A stretch of 64,000 nucleotides of DNA from contig NZ_CP009285.1 in the NCBI RefSeq assembly GCF_000758665.1, positions 7,378,001 to 7,442,000 of the forward strand, given 5' to 3'. Under the pieces are notes generated by a model. It was given only the letters and a program-made list of their open reading frames with translations. It was not told the DNA's origin and did no database searches. The stretch comes from Paenibacillus borealis. GTDB lineage: Bacteria > Bacillota > Bacilli > Paenibacillales > Paenibacillaceae. Positions within the stretch are counted from its first letter, which is position 1. Every line of letters starts with the position of its first letter. Below are positions 7,491-19,198 of the stretch, piece after piece. A program made the position numbers and the translations under genes.

Positions 7491-7883
7491 TTAACGTTTC
7501 GAGAACTGTGGAGCACGACGAGCGGCTTTGAGGCCGTATTTCTTACGTTCCTTCATACGTGGGTCACGAGTCAGGAAGCCGGCTTTCTTCAGCGCACCGC
7601 GATATTCAGGGTCTACTTTGAGCAATGCACGGGAGATCCCGTGACGGATTGCGCCAGCTTGACCGGAAATGCCGCCACCATGTGCAAGAACGATTACATC
7701 GTAGTTGCCCAGAGTTTCAGTCAGGTTCAAAGGTTGTCTTACGATCATCTTCAGTGTTTCTACACCGAAATATTCGTCCATCTCACGTTTGTTAATGACA
7801 ATGCGTCCTTCACCCGGTACAAGGCGAACACGTGCTACCGAATGTTTACGACGACCTGTCCCATAGTATTGTACTTGTGCCAT
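7491..7883 (-). CDS. rpsI: 30S ribosomal protein S9
   Basis: A 130-residue S9 with the family start ([21 protein letters not shown]) and the conserved basic C-terminus ending QFSKR, which reaches the decoding site and contacts P-site tRNA. It follows rplM by 20 bases, the universal rplM-rpsI pair, and the operon ends at the hairpin just downstream. Confidence 0.98.
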   Translation of the reverse strand: MAQVQYYGTGRRKHSVARVRLVPGEGRIVINKREMDEYFGVETLKMIVRQPLNLTETLGNYDVIVLAHGGGISGQAGAIRHGISRALLKVDPEYRGALKKAGFLTRDPRMKERKKYGLKAARRAPQFSKR

Positions 7884-7903
7884 GAAACTGTCCTCCTCTA
7901 TTC

Positions 7904-8341
7904 TTATCCGCGAAGTTCGTAAACTTCAGGTTTTTGTGCTGCATGTGGATGTTCAGCGCCTGCATATACTTTGAGTCTCAGTTTCATGTGATCCCCTTGA
8001 CGAGTCTTAGGAATCATGCCGTGAACTGCGAATTCAATCATACGCTCAGGTTTGGTTTTGATCAGGTCTTCAGCAACAGTGACTTTCAAACCACCTGGGT
8101 GCATCGAGTGACGGTAGTATTTCTTGTTTTGCATTTTCTTACCGGTCAGGTGAATCTTCTCAGCGTTGATAACAATTACGAAATCTCCAGTATCAACATG
8201 TGGAGTGAATTGCGGTTTGTGTTTGCCACGGATTAGAGCAGCGGCTTCGCTTGCCAAACGGCCAAGTGTTTTGCCTTCGGCATCAATGATGTGCCAATTG
8301 CGTTCAACTTCGTTCGGCTTCGCCATATAGGTGGTACGCAT
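7904..8341 (-). CDS. rplM: 50S ribosomal protein L13
   Basis: A 145-residue L13 ([20 protein letters not shown]; later [21 protein letters not shown]), an early-assembling large subunit protein. It is first in the rplM-rpsI operon. An ATG start after GGAGG is clear. Its leader carries a promoter and a hairpin (8448-8477) that may be an L13 autoregulatory site. Confidence 0.98.
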   Translation of the reverse strand: MRTTYMAKPNEVERNWHIIDAEGKTLGRLASEAAALIRGKHKPQFTPHVDTGDFVIVINAEKIHLTGKKMQNKKYYRHSMHPGGLKVTVAEDLIKTKPERMIEFAVHGMIPKTRQGDHMKLRLKVYAGAEHPHAAQKPEVYELRG

Positions 8342-8447
8342 GAATGTTTCCTCCTTGTTCTCGTACGAAAATCATCTGTTTCGTATATCTTGTTTCTCAT
8401 TGGATTACAATTATGTGAGTTAAGAAAAGCTTGTTTGTTGGCATTTC

Positions 8448-8477
8448 CTTGATCGGGGCTGTGGGATAGCCATCAAG
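8448..8477 (-). promoter_or_regulatory. Hairpin in the rplM leader, candidate L13 leader
   Basis: The minus strand reads CTTGATGGCT-ATCCCAC-AGCC-CCG-ATCAAG: a 4-bp upper stem, a 3-base bulge and a 6-bp lower stem. It starts about 8 bases after the predicted transcription start. Firmicutes rplM genes are known to carry an autoregulatory L13 leader; assignment here is by position and shape only. Confidence 0.5.
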
Positions 8478-8491
8478 AAAACACAACTTTT

Positions 8492-8520
8492 ATATTACAG
8501 CATAAACATGACAAGTGCAA
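8492..8520 (-). promoter_or_regulatory. Sigma-A promoter of rplM-rpsI
   Basis: TTGCAC (8515-8520), 17-base spacer, TAATAT (8492-8497) on the minus strand, about 150 bases ahead of rplM. The region between it and truA (8521-8574) shows nothing else. Confidence 0.55.
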
Positions 8521-8574
8521 GTGATTTTTAACTTTTCAAACACTATTTTTCATAAAAAATAATGCGCTGATCGT

Positions 8575-9354
8575 TTAGTTCTCATTCTCATCATATTCTA
8601 CACTCCAGAGTGCCAAACCCTTTGACACAGCTGTAGGTCCAGCTGCCGCGCGGTCACATGCCGCAAGAATTACAGGGATTCTATCCGCGCTGATCTTGCC
8701 TTGCCCCACTTGCATCAGCGTGCCCATAATTATGCGTACCATATGCTGCAGGAAGCCACTGCCTGTAATATACGTATGGATAACTCCCTGATCGGAGGAT
8801 CCGGGACGGCACATGCTGCGGTCCACCTCAAGACGTGCTTCAAATATCGTGCGTACATGCGAAGTCTTGGTAGACTTCCTGGACGCAAATGAAGTGTAGT
8901 CATGGGTACCCAGCAGTCCTGCCAACCCCTGCTCCATCGCCGGAATATCCAGCCTCATCGGATGATGATGCTGCCAGCGCCGCTGGAACGGGTCCGGGAA
9001 CCGGTTGCCATTGATCGTGTACCGGTAGGTTTTACGCTTCGCTCCTCTACGGGAGTGGAAAGAGAGCGGAACCTCCCAGGCCTCGGTAACCACGATATCC
9101 TGCGGAAGCCTGGCGTTCAGAGCCAGACACCAGCGTTCCAGTGGGATCTGGGATGAGGTTATGAAATTAAAAGGTTGGCCATAAGCGTGCACACCCGCAT
9201 CTGTCCGTCCTGAGCCCGTTATCTTGAGCGTCTCACCGGTCAGATGAAGAATGGCATGCTCCAGCTTGTCCTGAATCGTATTGCCCTGAGGCTGGGTCTG
9301 AAAGCCATCATAATGGGTACCGTCATAATTGACTTTCATCAATAGATTGCGCAT
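8575..9354 (-). CDS. truA: tRNA pseudouridine(38-40) synthase TruA
   Basis: The enzyme makes pseudouridine at positions 38-40 of tRNA anticodon arms. ATG 9354 is chosen because AGGAG lies 6 bases upstream, giving 259 residues starting MRNLLMKVNYDGT; an earlier in-frame ATG at 9375 has no ribosome site. The catalytic aspartate is in GSGRTDAGVHA (about residue 53), with further family motifs FHSRRGAKRKTYRY and GSGFLQHMVRIIMGTL. It lies downstream of the rplQ terminator and upstream of rplM, as in other Bacilli. Confidence 0.97.
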   Translation of the reverse strand: MRNLLMKVNYDGTHYDGFQTQPQGNTIQDKLEHAILHLTGETLKITGSGRTDAGVHAYGQPFNFITSSQIPLERWCLALNARLPQDIVVTEAWEVPLSFHSRRGAKRKTYRYTINGNRFPDPFQRRWQHHHPMRLDIPAMEQGLAGLLGTHDYTSFASRKSTKTSHVRTIFEARLEVDRSMCRPGSSDQGVIHTYITGSGFLQHMVRIIMGTLMQVGQGKISADRIPVILAACDRAAAGPTAVSKGLALWSVEYDENEN

Positions 9355-9392
9355 TTCATTCTCCTGTTGGTCCATAGGTTTTTCTGTTTCAT

Positions 9393-9418
9393 AAAAAAAG
9401 AGCCCCGGCGGGAGCTCC
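9393..9418 (-). terminator. Rho-independent terminator after rplQ
   Basis: On the minus strand GAGCTCCC-GCC-GGGGCTC forms a stem with one bulged base and is followed by seven T. It lies between rplQ and truA and closes the S10-spc-alpha superoperon. Confidence 0.85.
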
Positions 9419-9533
9419 TTCTACTCTATACAAGGTGATTCCCGCGGTTATTTGCACGGCAGGGTCAAAAATGCCCTGCAGTACAATAACGTTAAATACG
9501 TAATGCGTACATCCGGAAATCATGCTTGTGAAA

Positions 9534-9899
9534 CTACGCGCGGTCTACCAGTTCAAGATAAACCATAGGCGCAGCATCGCCACGGCGAGGTCCCAGCTTC
9601 AGGATACGAGTGTATCCGCCTGGACGCTCTGTGTAACGAGGAGCAATATCAGAGAACAATTTTTGGATTGCATCTTGTTCACCGTCTACAGTCTCACGAC
9701 GAACAAATGCTGCTACTTGACGGCGAGCATGAAGATCGCCCTTTTTCGCTTTTGTGATCAGTTTCTCAGCGATGGAACGAACTTCCTTCGCTTTGGCTTC
9801 TGTTGTCTGGATGCGTTCGTATAGGAACAGATCCGTTACCATATCGCGGAATAATGCTTTGCGCGCGCTGGAATCACGGCCCAATTTTTGGTATGCCAT
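9534..9899 (-). CDS. rplQ: 50S ribosomal protein L17
   Basis: A 121-residue L17 beginning [20 protein letters not shown], which has GGAGGG 8 bases upstream of ATG 9899; an in-frame upstream ATG gives six extra residues not seen in the family. Last gene of the alpha segment, 41 bases after rpoA. Confidence 0.97.
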   Translation of the reverse strand: MAYQKLGRDSSARKALFRDMVTDLFLYERIQTTEAKAKEVRSIAEKLITKAKKGDLHARRQVAAFVRRETVDGEQDAIQKLFSDIAPRYTERPGGYTRILKLGPRRGDAAPMVYLELVDRA

Positions 9900-9940
9900 T
9901 TGTTTTCCCTCCTTCACTCAAGTCTCAAGAAACCCTATAA

Positions 9941-10885
9941 CTATTCTTCTGTACGAAGACCCAAACCGAGTTCCTCAAGCTTCTCTTGAACTTCTTCCAA
10001 AGATTTGCGGCCCAGGTTACGAACCTTCATCATATCTTCTTCAGTTTTCGTAGTCAGCTCTTGCACGGTATTAATACCGGCACGTTTGAGGCAGTTGTAG
10101 GAACGGACAGAAAGATCAAGCTCTTCGATGGTCATCTCGAGTACTTTTTCTTTTTTATCTTCTTCTTTTTCCACCATAATTTCGGCGTCTTTCGCTTCGT
10201 CCGTAAGACCTACGAACAGAACGAGGTGCTCGTTCAAAATTTTGGCTCCAAGACTAACGGCTTCTTCTGGTCTGATGCTACCATCCGTCCAAATTTCCAG
10301 CGTCAACTTATCATAGTTAGTCACTTGACCAACACGGGTATTATCAATACCATAATTCACGCGGGAAATAGGAGTGTAGATGGAGTCAACTGGAATAACA
10401 CCGATTGGCTGATCGTCGCGTTTGTTCCGGTCCGCTTGGACGTAGCCGCGACCACGGCCTGCAAAAATGCGCATGTGTAGTCTCGCTCCAGGTCCCAGCG
10501 TTGCAATATGAAGATCCGGGTTCAGGATCTCAACATCGCTATCCGCACGAATATCACCTGCGGTAACGATGCCTTCTCCTTCAGCATCAATCTCGAACAC
10601 TTTCTCTTCATCCGAATGAATCTTCAGAGAAAGAGCTTTAAGGTTCAGGATGATTTCCGTCACATCTTCCATTACGCCGGGAACGGTCGAGAACTCATGC
10701 AGAACGCCGTCAATTTGGACCGAAGTCACTGCGGCTCCCGGAAGGGAGGAAAGCAAGATCCGGCGAAGCGAATTCCCCAGAGTCGTGCCATATCCACGTT
10801 CCAGCGGTTCAATTACGAATTTCCCATAGGTTCCATCATCATTGGCTTCTACGGTCTCAATCTTCGGCTTTTCGATTTCTATCAC
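9941..10885 (-). CDS. rpoA: RNA polymerase alpha subunit
   Basis: A 314-residue alpha subunit. The N-terminal domain (residues 1-230) has [26 protein letters not shown], the dimerisation and beta-contact region. The C-terminal domain (about 245-314) has the DNA and activator-contact motifs [18 protein letters not shown] and [15 protein letters not shown]. Located rpsK-rpoA-rplQ, the normal alpha operon order, without rpsD. Confidence 0.99.
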   Translation of the reverse strand: MIEIEKPKIETVEANDDGTYGKFVIEPLERGYGTTLGNSLRRILLSSLPGAAVTSVQIDGVLHEFSTVPGVMEDVTEIILNLKALSLKIHSDEEKVFEIDAEGEGIVTAGDIRADSDVEILNPDLHIATLGPGARLHMRIFAGRGRGYVQADRNKRDDQPIGVIPVDSIYTPISRVNYGIDNTRVGQVTNYDKLTLEIWTDGSIRPEEAVSLGAKILNEHLVLFVGLTDEAKDAEIMVEKEEDKKEKVLEMTIEELDLSVRSYNCLKRAGINTVQELTTKTEEDMMKVRNLGRKSLEEVQEKLEELGLGLRTEE

Positions 10886-10982
10886 GAGTGTACCCCTCCT
10901 TCAAACGTCGCTCCTATATGAAACAGTCACCCCATCAGGTGTATCATGTAGTATGCCTAAACACCTATTATTAGCAGATGCG

Positions 10983-11011
10983 TCAGAATTATACCACAAT
11001 CACAATTCTGA
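10983..11011. repeat. Inverted repeat between rpsK and rpoA
   Basis: TCAGAATT (10983-10990) and AATTCTGA (11004-11011) are perfect 8-base arms around a 13-base loop, six bases past the rpsK stop. No T-run follows on the minus strand, so an mRNA processing or stability stem is more likely than a terminator. The rest of the 131-base gap is empty apart from the rpoA ribosome site. Confidence 0.5.
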
Positions 11012-11016
11012 TTTTA

Positions 11017-11412
11017 CTAAACGCGGCGACGCTTCGGCGGACGGCATCCATTGTGAGGAACCGGAGTAACGTCTTTAATGAGGTTTACTTCAAGGCCAGC
11101 GGCCTGAAGGGAACGGATGGCTGCTTCGCGGCCCGCGCCCGGTCCTTTAACCATAACTTCAACGGACTTCATGCCGTGTTCCATAGCTGCCTTAGCAGCA
11201 GATTCGGCTGCCATTTGCGCTGCAAATGGAGTCGATTTACGGGAACCTTTGAATCCTTGACCGCCGGAGCTTGCCCAGGAAATTGCATTTCCGTGAGGGT
11301 CCGTGATCGTAACGATAGTGTTATTGAACGTGGAACGGATATGTGCCACGCCAGACTCGATATTTTTCCGGTCGCGACGTTTAGTACGTACGACTTTTTT
11401 CGGTTTAGCCAT
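11017..11412 (-). CDS. rpsK: 30S ribosomal protein S11
   Basis: A 131-residue S11 of the platform ([20 protein letters not shown]; conserved C-terminus [12 protein letters not shown]). It lies 19 bases after rpsM. Confidence 0.98.
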   Translation of the reverse strand: MAKPKKVVRTKRRDRKNIESGVAHIRSTFNNTIVTITDPHGNAISWASSGGQGFKGSRKSTPFAAQMAAESAAKAAMEHGMKSVEVMVKGPGAGREAAIRSLQAAGLEVNLIKDVTPVPHNGCRPPKRRRV

Positions 11413-11431
11413 TGTCTCTTATCACCTCTTC

Positions 11432-11800
11432 TTATTTCTTTTTGTTTGCTACCGTACGACGCGGGCCTTTACGGGTACGGGCATTTGTTTTGGTACGTTG
11501 ACCGCGAACAGGCAATCCACGACGGTGACGAACACCGCGGTAACAGCCGATCTCAGTAAGACGTTTAATATTCAAGGAAATTTCACGACGAAGGTCACCT
11601 TCAACCTTAACTTGCTTGTCGATCGTTTCACGCAGTTTGCTGACTTCATCTTCCGTCAAATCACGGACACGTGTGTTAACGTCAATGCCTGTTTCATTAA
11701 GAATTTTCTGGGAAGTCGTTTTACCGATTCCGAAAATATAAGTCAAGGCGATCTCAACGCGCTTATCACGTGGCAAATCCACTCCAGCTATACGAGCCAT
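11432..11800 (-). CDS. rpsM: 30S ribosomal protein S13
   Basis: A 122-residue S13 ([41 protein letters not shown]). It sits in the head of the small subunit and forms an intersubunit bridge; the basic C-terminal tail reaches P-site tRNA. Follows rpmJ. Confidence 0.98.
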   Translation of the reverse strand: MARIAGVDLPRDKRVEIALTYIFGIGKTTSQKILNETGIDVNTRVRDLTEDEVSKLRETIDKQVKVEGDLRREISLNIKRLTEIGCYRGVRHRRGLPVRGQRTKTNARTRKGPRRTVANKKK

Positions 11801-11819
11801 TTTACGCTACACCCCCTTC

Positions 11820-12202
<383 letters not shown>

Positions 12203-12204
12203 AG

Positions 12205-12513
12205 TTAGTCTCCTTTCTCATTAGCACTTTTTCCAGCGGGTGCTCCATACTTCATCACTGCGAACCGCAGCTTTCCGTTGGTGACCCGACCGGTTTCTTC
12301 CAAACTGTCTACAATCTCACTGCTGATGAAGGGTATGAGCTCCAAGTGCTGAATATTCTTCTTCTTTGGACTATCAAACTTACGTTTGTCCCCGTCAGCA
12401 ATATATACAAATCTGCTATCAACAACTGCGATAACAACGGCAGCCTCTCCGGCATCCTTGCCTTTGAGAATTCTCACGATTTGACCAATCTGCGGGCTGC
12501 TCCCAGTATTCAC
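12205..12513 (-). CDS. KOW-domain RNA-binding protein (L14e-like)
   Basis: A 102-residue protein starting at GTG 12513. Residues 8-55 form a KOW/L14e-like fold ([20 protein letters not shown], then [10 protein letters not shown]), and the rest is a charged tail. It lies in the map-infA gap, where Bacilli keep a small KOW protein (ybzG in B. subtilis). Probably ribosome-associated; the exact role is not known. Confidence 0.88.
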   Translation of the reverse strand: MNTGSSPQIGQIVRILKGKDAGEAAVVIAVVDSRFVYIADGDKRKFDSPKKKNIQHLELIPFISSEIVDSLEETGRVTNGKLRFAVMKYGAPAGKSANEKGD

Positions 12514-12524
12514 GTGAAGATCAC

Positions 12525-13277
12525 CTACGCATTCAGTTTTGTGAAAATCTCCATGCCGTCCGGTGTGACTGCTACTGTATGCTCAAAGTGAGCGCACAGT
12601 GAACCGTCTACCGTAACGACCGTCCAGTTATCTTCCAGCGTTCTGACATATCTGTCCCCGGCGTTAACCATCGGCTCAATCGCGAGTACCATACCCGGCT
12701 TCAGACGTGGTCCGCGGTCCGCTATGCCATAGTTCGGAATTTGCGGTTCTTCATGCAGTTCTGCCCCAATGCCATGACCAACATACTCGCGGACAACGGA
12801 GAAGCCGGCGTCCTCAATGTACTGTTGAATAGCATGGGAGATTGTAAACAAGCGCACATCCGGTTTGACTAACGCCAGTCCTGCGTACAAGGAGCCTTCC
12901 GTGACGTCCAGCAGACGCTGAGCCTCTTCAGAAATGCTGCCCACCCCGTAGGTCCAGGCGGAATCACCGTGATAACCGCGGTACTCTGCACCGATATCCA
13001 GCGTAACAATGTCGCCTTCTACCAGTTTGCGTTTACCTGGAAATCCATGCACCAATTGTTCGTTGACTGAAGCGCAAATGCTGGCAGGAAAACCGTTGTA
13101 ACCTTTGAAAGACGGCACAGCACCTTGACTGCGGATGTATTGATCGGCGATTCTGTCGAGCTCTCCAGTTGTAATGCCAGGCTCAACAGCCTCGGCAATA
13201 CGGCGGTGACTCTCGGCAACAATTCGTCCAGCTTCCCTCATAAAGGCAAGTTCCTGTTCGGATTTACAAATGATCAT
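12525..13277 (-). CDS. map: Type I methionine aminopeptidase
   Basis: Removes the N-terminal methionine from nascent proteins. 250 residues from ATG 13277, which lies 4 bases after the adk stop; a longer in-frame start overlaps adk and is not needed. Metal ligands are visible in [19 protein letters not shown] (two Asp), [16 protein letters not shown] (His) and AIEPMVN and HFEHTVAVT (Glu). Placed secY-adk-map-infA. Confidence 0.97.
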   Translation of the reverse strand: MIICKSEQELAFMREAGRIVAESHRRIAEAVEPGITTGELDRIADQYIRSQGAVPSFKGYNGFPASICASVNEQLVHGFPGKRKLVEGDIVTLDIGAEYRGYHGDSAWTYGVGSISEEAQRLLDVTEGSLYAGLALVKPDVRLFTISHAIQQYIEDAGFSVVREYVGHGIGAELHEEPQIPNYGIADRGPRLKPGMVLAIEPMVNAGDRYVRTLEDNWTVVTVDGSLCAHFEHTVAVTPDGMEIFTKLNA

Positions 13278-13281
13278 TACA

Positions 13282-14021
<740 letters not shown>

Positions 14022-14024
14022 CGC

Positions 14025-15323
14025 CTATTTATTGATGAAGCCTTTGTAATGGCGTTTGATCAATTGGCTCTCGATCTGCTTCATAGTATCCAATGCCACA
14101 CCGATTACGATCAGGAGAGCAGTACCGCCGATCTGTACTTGCTTCGGCAACCCGGACAGTGAACCAAACAATACTGGCAGCACAGAAATGAGTGATAGGA
14201 ACAACGCACCGGACATAGTCAGACGCGACATAACTCTAGTCAGATATTTCTCTGTTGCCTTGCCTGGACGAATCCCCGGAATGTATCCACCATTCTTTTT
14301 CATATTGTCGGCCATTTGCTGCGGGTTCATCTGGACAAACGTATAGAAGAACGTAAATCCGATGATCATGATCACGTACAGGACCATGCCGAGCGGCTTA
14401 GTATGATCAAGATTCTGGGAGACCCACTTTGCCCAAGCGAGATGTGGCCAGATACTTGCGATAACGATCGGGAATTGAAGCAGTGAAACGGCGAAGATAA
14501 CCGGAATTACACCAGCCGCATTAATTTTAAGCGGAATGTGCGTATTCTGTCCACCGTACATTTTGTTACCGACTACGCGTTTGGCATATTGTACAGGGAT
14601 TTTACGGATACCTTGTTGAACAAAGATAACCCCGACAATAATCGCAACAACCACAATCAGTACAATAACGACTTTAAGAATATTCAGGAACATCTGATCC
14701 GGCTGAATAAAACTTGATTGAGCCGTAGTTGTGATATATCCCGGAAAGGCGGCGACGATTCCCGCAAAAATTAGGATCGAAATCCCGTTTCCTATTCCCT
14801 TTTCAGTGATCTGTTCACCTAACCACATCAGGAACGATGTACCCGCTGTCAGTATGATCGCAATGAGCAGGTAATCCGCAAAGGTTGCATTTGGAATCAT
14901 CTCAGTGCCATAAATCCGGTTAAACCCGATAGATGTGGCAAACGCTTGAATCAAACCTAGCACTACTGTGCCGTAACGCGTAATTTGCGCCAGTTGTTTT
15001 TTCCCGTGCTCCCCTTGCTTTGCCCATTCGGCAAACTTAGGGATAACATCCATCGAGAGCAATTGCACTATGATGGATGCTGTAATGTACGGGTAAATAC
15101 TGATCGCAAAAATCGAGAAGTTTTTGAGCGCTCCGCCCGAGAAGGTGTTCAAAAGACCCATCAAAGCGTCTCCGCCCTGATTTGTTGATTCCAGTACTTC
15201 TTTGTTCACACCGGGAACCGGTACAAACGAACCGATGCGGTAAATGATCAGAACGAACAGGGTAAACAGGATCTTTTTGCGCAAATCTTCAACATGCCAT
15301 ATATTCTTAAGCGTCTTGAACAT
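14025..15323 (-). CDS. secY: Protein translocase subunit SecY
   Basis: The 432-residue channel of the Sec translocon with ten membrane segments. It starts [22 protein letters not shown]; the first segment ([18 protein letters not shown]) and the plug region are typical. [26 protein letters not shown] and the C-terminal [22 protein letters not shown] are conserved. Its start codon overlaps the rplO stop by one base. Confidence 0.99.
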   Translation of the reverse strand: [432 protein letters not shown]

Positions 15324-15763
15324 TAGATCACCTCGGTTTTACCGCCGGCAGCTTCGATTTTCTCTACCGCAGATTGAGAGAACTTATTTGCTTGTACAGT
15401 CAATTTAACAGCCAGTTCGCCATTGCCGAGAATCTTAATGCCGCTCTTAGTGTTGCTGACAACACCAGTTTCAAGCAACAGTTGTGGAGTCACTTCTGTT
15501 CCTTCAGCAAAGCTGTTCAGATCTTCCAGGTTCACAATCGCGTACTCTTTACGGGTAGGATTGATGAAACCACGTTTAGGCAGACGACGATAGAGTGGGT
15601 TTTGTCCACCCTCGAAGCCTGGACGCACACCACCGCCGGAACGGGAGTTTTGACCTTTGTGACCGCGGCCCGAAGTTTTACCGTTCCCGCTACTTGGACC
15701 ACGACCAACGCGGTTGCGTTCTTTGCGTGAACCAGGAGCTGGAGCAAGTTCATGTAACTTCAT
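15323..15763 (-). CDS. rplO: 50S ribosomal protein L15
   Basis: A 146-residue L15 starting [23 protein letters not shown] 15763 has AAGGAGGT 7 bases upstream. The extended Gly/Arg-rich N-terminus threads through 23S rRNA. Placed rpmD-rplO-secY. Confidence 0.98.
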
Positions 15764-15803
15764 CGTTTGCACCTCCTTATGTTTGTTAATTTATGCGAGG
15801 CAA

Positions 15804-15989
15804 TTAGCCTTCAATTTCAGTAACGGATAGCAAGTGGCTCACTTTATTGATCATTCCGCGAATTGCAGGAGTGTCGTTGTGAACCACGGACGAGTTGGTT
15901 TTGCGCAGGCCGAGCGTCTTAACAGTAACACGTTGTGTTTCTGGACGTCCGATCACACTGCGTACGAGGGTAATTTGCAATTTTGCCAT
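15804..15989 (-). CDS. rpmD: 50S ribosomal protein L30
   Basis: A 61-residue L30 ([39 protein letters not shown]). It sits between rpsE and rplO as in other Bacilli. Confidence 0.98.
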   Translation of the reverse strand: MAKLQITLVRSVIGRPETQRVTVKTLGLRKTNSSVVHNDTPAIRGMINKVSHLLSVTEIEG

Positions 15990-16003
15990 TGACGTTCCCC
16001 TCC

Positions 16004-16501
16004 TTAACCGCGTAATTCTTCGACAGATTTGCCGCGAAGCTTCGCGACCTCTTCAATGCGTTTCAGACGGGAAAGTCCCTCTAAAGTAGCATTGACCATG
16101 TTCATGGAATTCGAAGAACCCAAAGATTTTGTCAAGATGTCGCCAACGCCTGCCAATTCAAGTACCGCACGAACTGGACCACCAGCGATAACGCCGGTAC
16201 CTTCGGATGCTGGTTTCAGCAGAACGCGTCCTGCGCCGAAATGTCCAGTAACCAAGTGAGGAATCGAAGTTCCTACGATTGGAATGTGGATCAGGTTTTT
16301 CTTGGCGTCTTCAATGCCTTTACGGATGGCATCCGGAACTTCGCCGGCTTTACCGATACCTGCACCGACGTAGCCGTTGCCATCGCCCACAACAACAAGT
16401 GCGCTAAAGCTGAAACGGCGTCCGCCTTTTACAACTTTTGCAACACGGTTAATGTGTACAACTCTTTCTGTCAGTTCTAAACTGTTCGGATCTACACGCA
16501 A
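16004..16501 (-). CDS. rpsE: 30S ribosomal protein S5
   Basis: A 165-residue S5 with the N-terminal double-stranded RNA-binding domain and the loop [20 protein letters not shown], the region where spectinomycin resistance changes map; it looks unaltered. The C-terminal domain ([18 protein letters not shown]) is standard. 14 bases ahead of rpmD. Confidence 0.98.
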   Translation of the reverse strand: MRVDPNSLELTERVVHINRVAKVVKGGRRFSFSALVVVGDGNGYVGAGIGKAGEVPDAIRKGIEDAKKNLIHIPIVGTSIPHLVTGHFGAGRVLLKPASEGTGVIAGGPVRAVLELAGVGDILTKSLGSSNSMNMVNATLEGLSRLKRIEEVAKLRGKSVEELRG

Positions 16502-16528
16502 GTCGTTAACCTCCTTTTAAGAAATATT

Positions 16529-16897
16529 CTAGAATTCAAGACCAGCTTCGCGAGCTGCGTTAGCCAAAGCTTGAATCCGTCCATGGTACAAGTATCCACC
16601 GCGGTCAAATACAACCACTGCATAACCTTTTTCTTTAGCGCGCTCAGCGATCAATTGACCCACTTTGCCTGCAGCTTCAACGCTGCCGCCATTTCCGATT
16701 GTAGCACTCAATTCTTTATCCAGAGTGGAGGCGGATACGATAGTAGCGCCTGTCACGTCATCGATCAATTGAGCGTAGATGTGTTTCGAAGAACGGAACA
16801 CGTTCAAACGTGGACGCTCAGTAGTACCCTGGATCTTCTTACGAACACGCAGGTGTCTTTTGAGACGAGCCTTGTTTTTATCCTCTTTTGTAATCAT
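16529..16897 (-). CDS. rplR: 50S ribosomal protein L18
   Basis: A 122-residue L18 that binds 5S rRNA ([40 protein letters not shown]). It follows rplF after an 84-base gap. Confidence 0.98.
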   Translation of the reverse strand: MITKEDKNKARLKRHLRVRKKIQGTTERPRLNVFRSSKHIYAQLIDDVTGATIVSASTLDKELSATIGNGGSVEAAGKVGQLIAERAKEKGYAVVVFDRGGYLYHGRIQALANAAREAGLEF

Positions 16898-16981
16898 GAC
16901 TTCCCTTTCACTCCCTTCAGTTTGCCGTAAACAGCTTCACTTTAAGATGCACGGGGTATCTTACAATTAAGGTAGAGCTGG

Positions 16982-17524
16982 TTATTTCTTCTTACCAGCT
17001 TTACCTTCCTTGCGGATGATACGCTCGCCTTCATATTTGATACCTTTACCTTTGTACGGTTCAGGTTCACGTACGGAACGGATTTTGGCAGCATAAGCGC
17101 CAACGCGTTCTTTATCGATACCTCTAACGATGATCTTCGTGTTCGCAGGAACGTCGAACTCGATGCCCGCTTCCGGTGTAATTTCAACCGGGTGGGAGTA
17201 ACCAACGTTCAATACGATTTTATCTCCGGATTTGCTTGCACGATATCCGACCCCAACCAGCTCCAGAGATTTCGAGAAACCTTCAGTCACACCACTCACC
17301 ATGTTGTTGACAACGGAGCGGGTTGTGCCGTGAAGTGAACGATGCAATTTGTTGTCCGACGGGCGAACAACTGTGATTTCGTTATTTTCAACTGTAATCT
17401 TCATGTCTTTATGAAGCTCACGAGTCAAAGTGCCTTTAGGACCTTTTACTGTAATAACGGCGTTGTCCAAAGTGACATCTACACCGCTAGGTACTGCGAT
17501 TGGTTTGCGACCAATACGAGACAT
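16982..17524 (-). CDS. rplF: 50S ribosomal protein L6
   Basis: A 180-residue L6 starting [19 protein letters not shown] at ATG 17524, with AAGGAGGTG upstream. Two repeated beta domains; the C-terminal motif [13 protein letters not shown] contacts the sarcin-ricin loop. Confidence 0.98.
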   Translation of the reverse strand: MSRIGRKPIAVPSGVDVTLDNAVITVKGPKGTLTRELHKDMKITVENNEITVVRPSDNKLHRSLHGTTRSVVNNMVSGVTEGFSKSLELVGVGYRASKSGDKIVLNVGYSHPVEITPEAGIEFDVPANTKIIVRGIDKERVGAYAAKIRSVREPEPYKGKGIKYEGERIIRKEGKAGKKK

Positions 17525-17554
17525 GTGTTGCACCTCCTTATCTTGTGACGTTTA

Positions 17555-17953
17555 TTACCAAATGTAGCAGACAACTTCTCCGCCGGATTTAGATTGACGA
17601 GCTTCTTTGTCGGTCATAACTCCCTTAGATGTGGAGATAATCGCGATTCCAAGGCCACCGAGTACACGAGGCACTTCATTGCTCTTCGTGTAAACGCGAA
17701 GACCTGGTTTACTGATTCTTTTCAGACCAGAGATAACGCGCTCTTGGTTCGGACCGTATTTCAAGAAAATACGGATAATCCCTTGTTTGCTATCTTCAAC
17801 GAATTCAGCATCACGGATGAAACCTTCACGTTTCAGAATGTCCGCGATTTGTTTCTTCATAGTAGAAGCAGGCATTTCTACTGTCTCGTGACGCACAGTG
17901 TTGGCGTTACGAATACGAGTAAGCATATCTGCAATAGGATCAGACATAGTCAT
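17555..17953 (-). CDS. rpsH: 30S ribosomal protein S8
   Basis: A 132-residue S8 ([21 protein letters not shown]-terminus [10 protein letters not shown]). S8 is a central-domain assembly protein and in E. coli the translational repressor of the spc operon. Order rplE-rpsN-rpsH-rplF is conserved. Confidence 0.98.
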   Translation of the reverse strand: MTMSDPIADMLTRIRNANTVRHETVEMPASTMKKQIADILKREGFIRDAEFVEDSKQGIIRIFLKYGPNQERVISGLKRISKPGLRVYTKSNEVPRVLGGLGIAIISTSKGVMTDKEARQSKSGGEVVCYIW

Positions 17954-17985
17954 GTGTGTAAACCTCCTTCCCGTTTATAAACTTC

Positions 17986-18171
17986 TTACCAACTTGCTTT
18001 TTTCACGCCAGGAATCTGGCCTTTATAAGCTAATTCACGGAAACAAATTCTGCAAATTTTGAACTTTTGCAGTACCGAATGTGGACGACCGCAACGCTCG
18101 CAACGTGTATATGCACGTACTTTGAACTTAGGCTCGCGTTGTTGTTTAACTTTCATTGAAGTCTTTGCCAC
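17986..18171 (-). CDS. rpsN: 30S ribosomal protein S14, type Z (zinc-binding)
   Basis: A 61-residue short S14 with two C-x2-C pairs ([10 protein letters not shown] and KICRICFRE) that bind zinc. This is the housekeeping spc-operon form of Bacilli rather than the longer zinc-free paralogue. Confidence 0.98.
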   Translation of the reverse strand: MAKTSMKVKQQREPKFKVRAYTRCERCGRPHSVLQKFKICRICFRELAYKGQIPGVKKASW

Positions 18172-18215
18172 TTAGACTGACACCTCCTAAACATTTTCGG
18201 AGAAATGGATGATTC

Positions 18216-18758
18216 TTATTTTGTGAAAGGCATTCCCAGCTGATTCAGCAGCTCACGGGATTCCTCGTCCGTCTTTGCAGTCGTTACGATAACGATGTCC
18301 ATACCGCGGACTTTATCCACTTTGTCATATTCGATTTCCGGGAAGATCAATTGTTCTTTAAGACCCAGTGTGTAGTTACCACGGCCATCAAAGGCTTTAG
18401 TGGAAATACCACGGAAGTCACGTACGCGTGGAAGCGTTACGTTGATCAATTTATCCAGGAAGTAATACATACGCTCGCCGCGCAGTGTTACTTTAACCCC
18501 GATCGGCATATTTTCGCGCAGTTTGAAACCGGCGATGGATTTTTTTGCTTTGGTGATCACTGGCTTTTGACCAGAGATCAATTGCAGATCATTAACTGCA
18601 GCATCAAGTACTTTGGAGTTTTGAACAGCGTCACCCACACCCATGTTGATGACGATCTTCTCGATCTTAGGCACTTGCATAACAGTTGTATAGTTAAACT
18701 TCTGCATCAGAGCAGGTGTAATTTCATTCAGAAAACGTTCTTTCATTCTTGCTGCCAT
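18216..18758 (-). CDS. rplE: 50S ribosomal protein L5
   Basis: A 180-residue L5 that binds 5S rRNA and touches P-site tRNA ([39 protein letters not shown]). Between rplX and rpsN. Confidence 0.98.
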   Translation of the reverse strand: MAARMKERFLNEITPALMQKFNYTTVMQVPKIEKIVINMGVGDAVQNSKVLDAAVNDLQLISGQKPVITKAKKSIAGFKLRENMPIGVKVTLRGERMYYFLDKLINVTLPRVRDFRGISTKAFDGRGNYTLGLKEQLIFPEIEYDKVDKVRGMDIVIVTTAKTDEESRELLNQLGMPFTK

Positions 18759-18788
18759 GAAGATTTACCTCCTTTCTTTAGGACTGTA

Positions 18789-19142
18789 TTAGTCGATAAT
18801 CTCTCCGGATCTTTTTGCTACCCGAACCTTCTTACCGTTATCGAGCACTTTGTAACCAATACGTGTTACTTTACCGCTCTTCGGATCGATGTGCATTACG
18901 TTGGACACATGAATCGAAGCTTCCTGCTCGATGATTCCACCCTGTGGATTCAGCTGGTTCGGCTTTTGGTGTTTCTTCACCATGTTCACGCCTTCTACCA
19001 GGACGCGGTTTTCACGAGGATAAGCAGCGATGACACGGCCTTTTTTACCTTTGTCTTTCCCGCTGATCACAAGTACCACATCATCTTTCTTCACGTGCAG
19101 TTTATTGTTATGGGATTCCAGAACTTTTTTCACTCTAGGCAT
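18789..19142 (-). CDS. rplX: 50S ribosomal protein L24
   Basis: A 117-residue L24 with a KOW motif ([20 protein letters not shown]) and the [18 protein letters not shown] segment. An assembly initiator of the large subunit. Slightly longer at the N-terminus than the B. subtilis protein (about 103). Confidence 0.98.
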   Translation of the reverse strand: MPRVKKVLESHNNKLHVKKDDVVLVISGKDKGKKGRVIAAYPRENRVLVEGVNMVKKHQKPNQLNPQGGIIEQEASIHVSNVMHIDPKSGKVTRIGYKVLDNGKKVRVAKRSGEIID

Positions 19143-19198
19143 TTATTACACCTCCTATAACTGACCTTTTCAATTAAAACCGAGACCGGCTCGATTTA

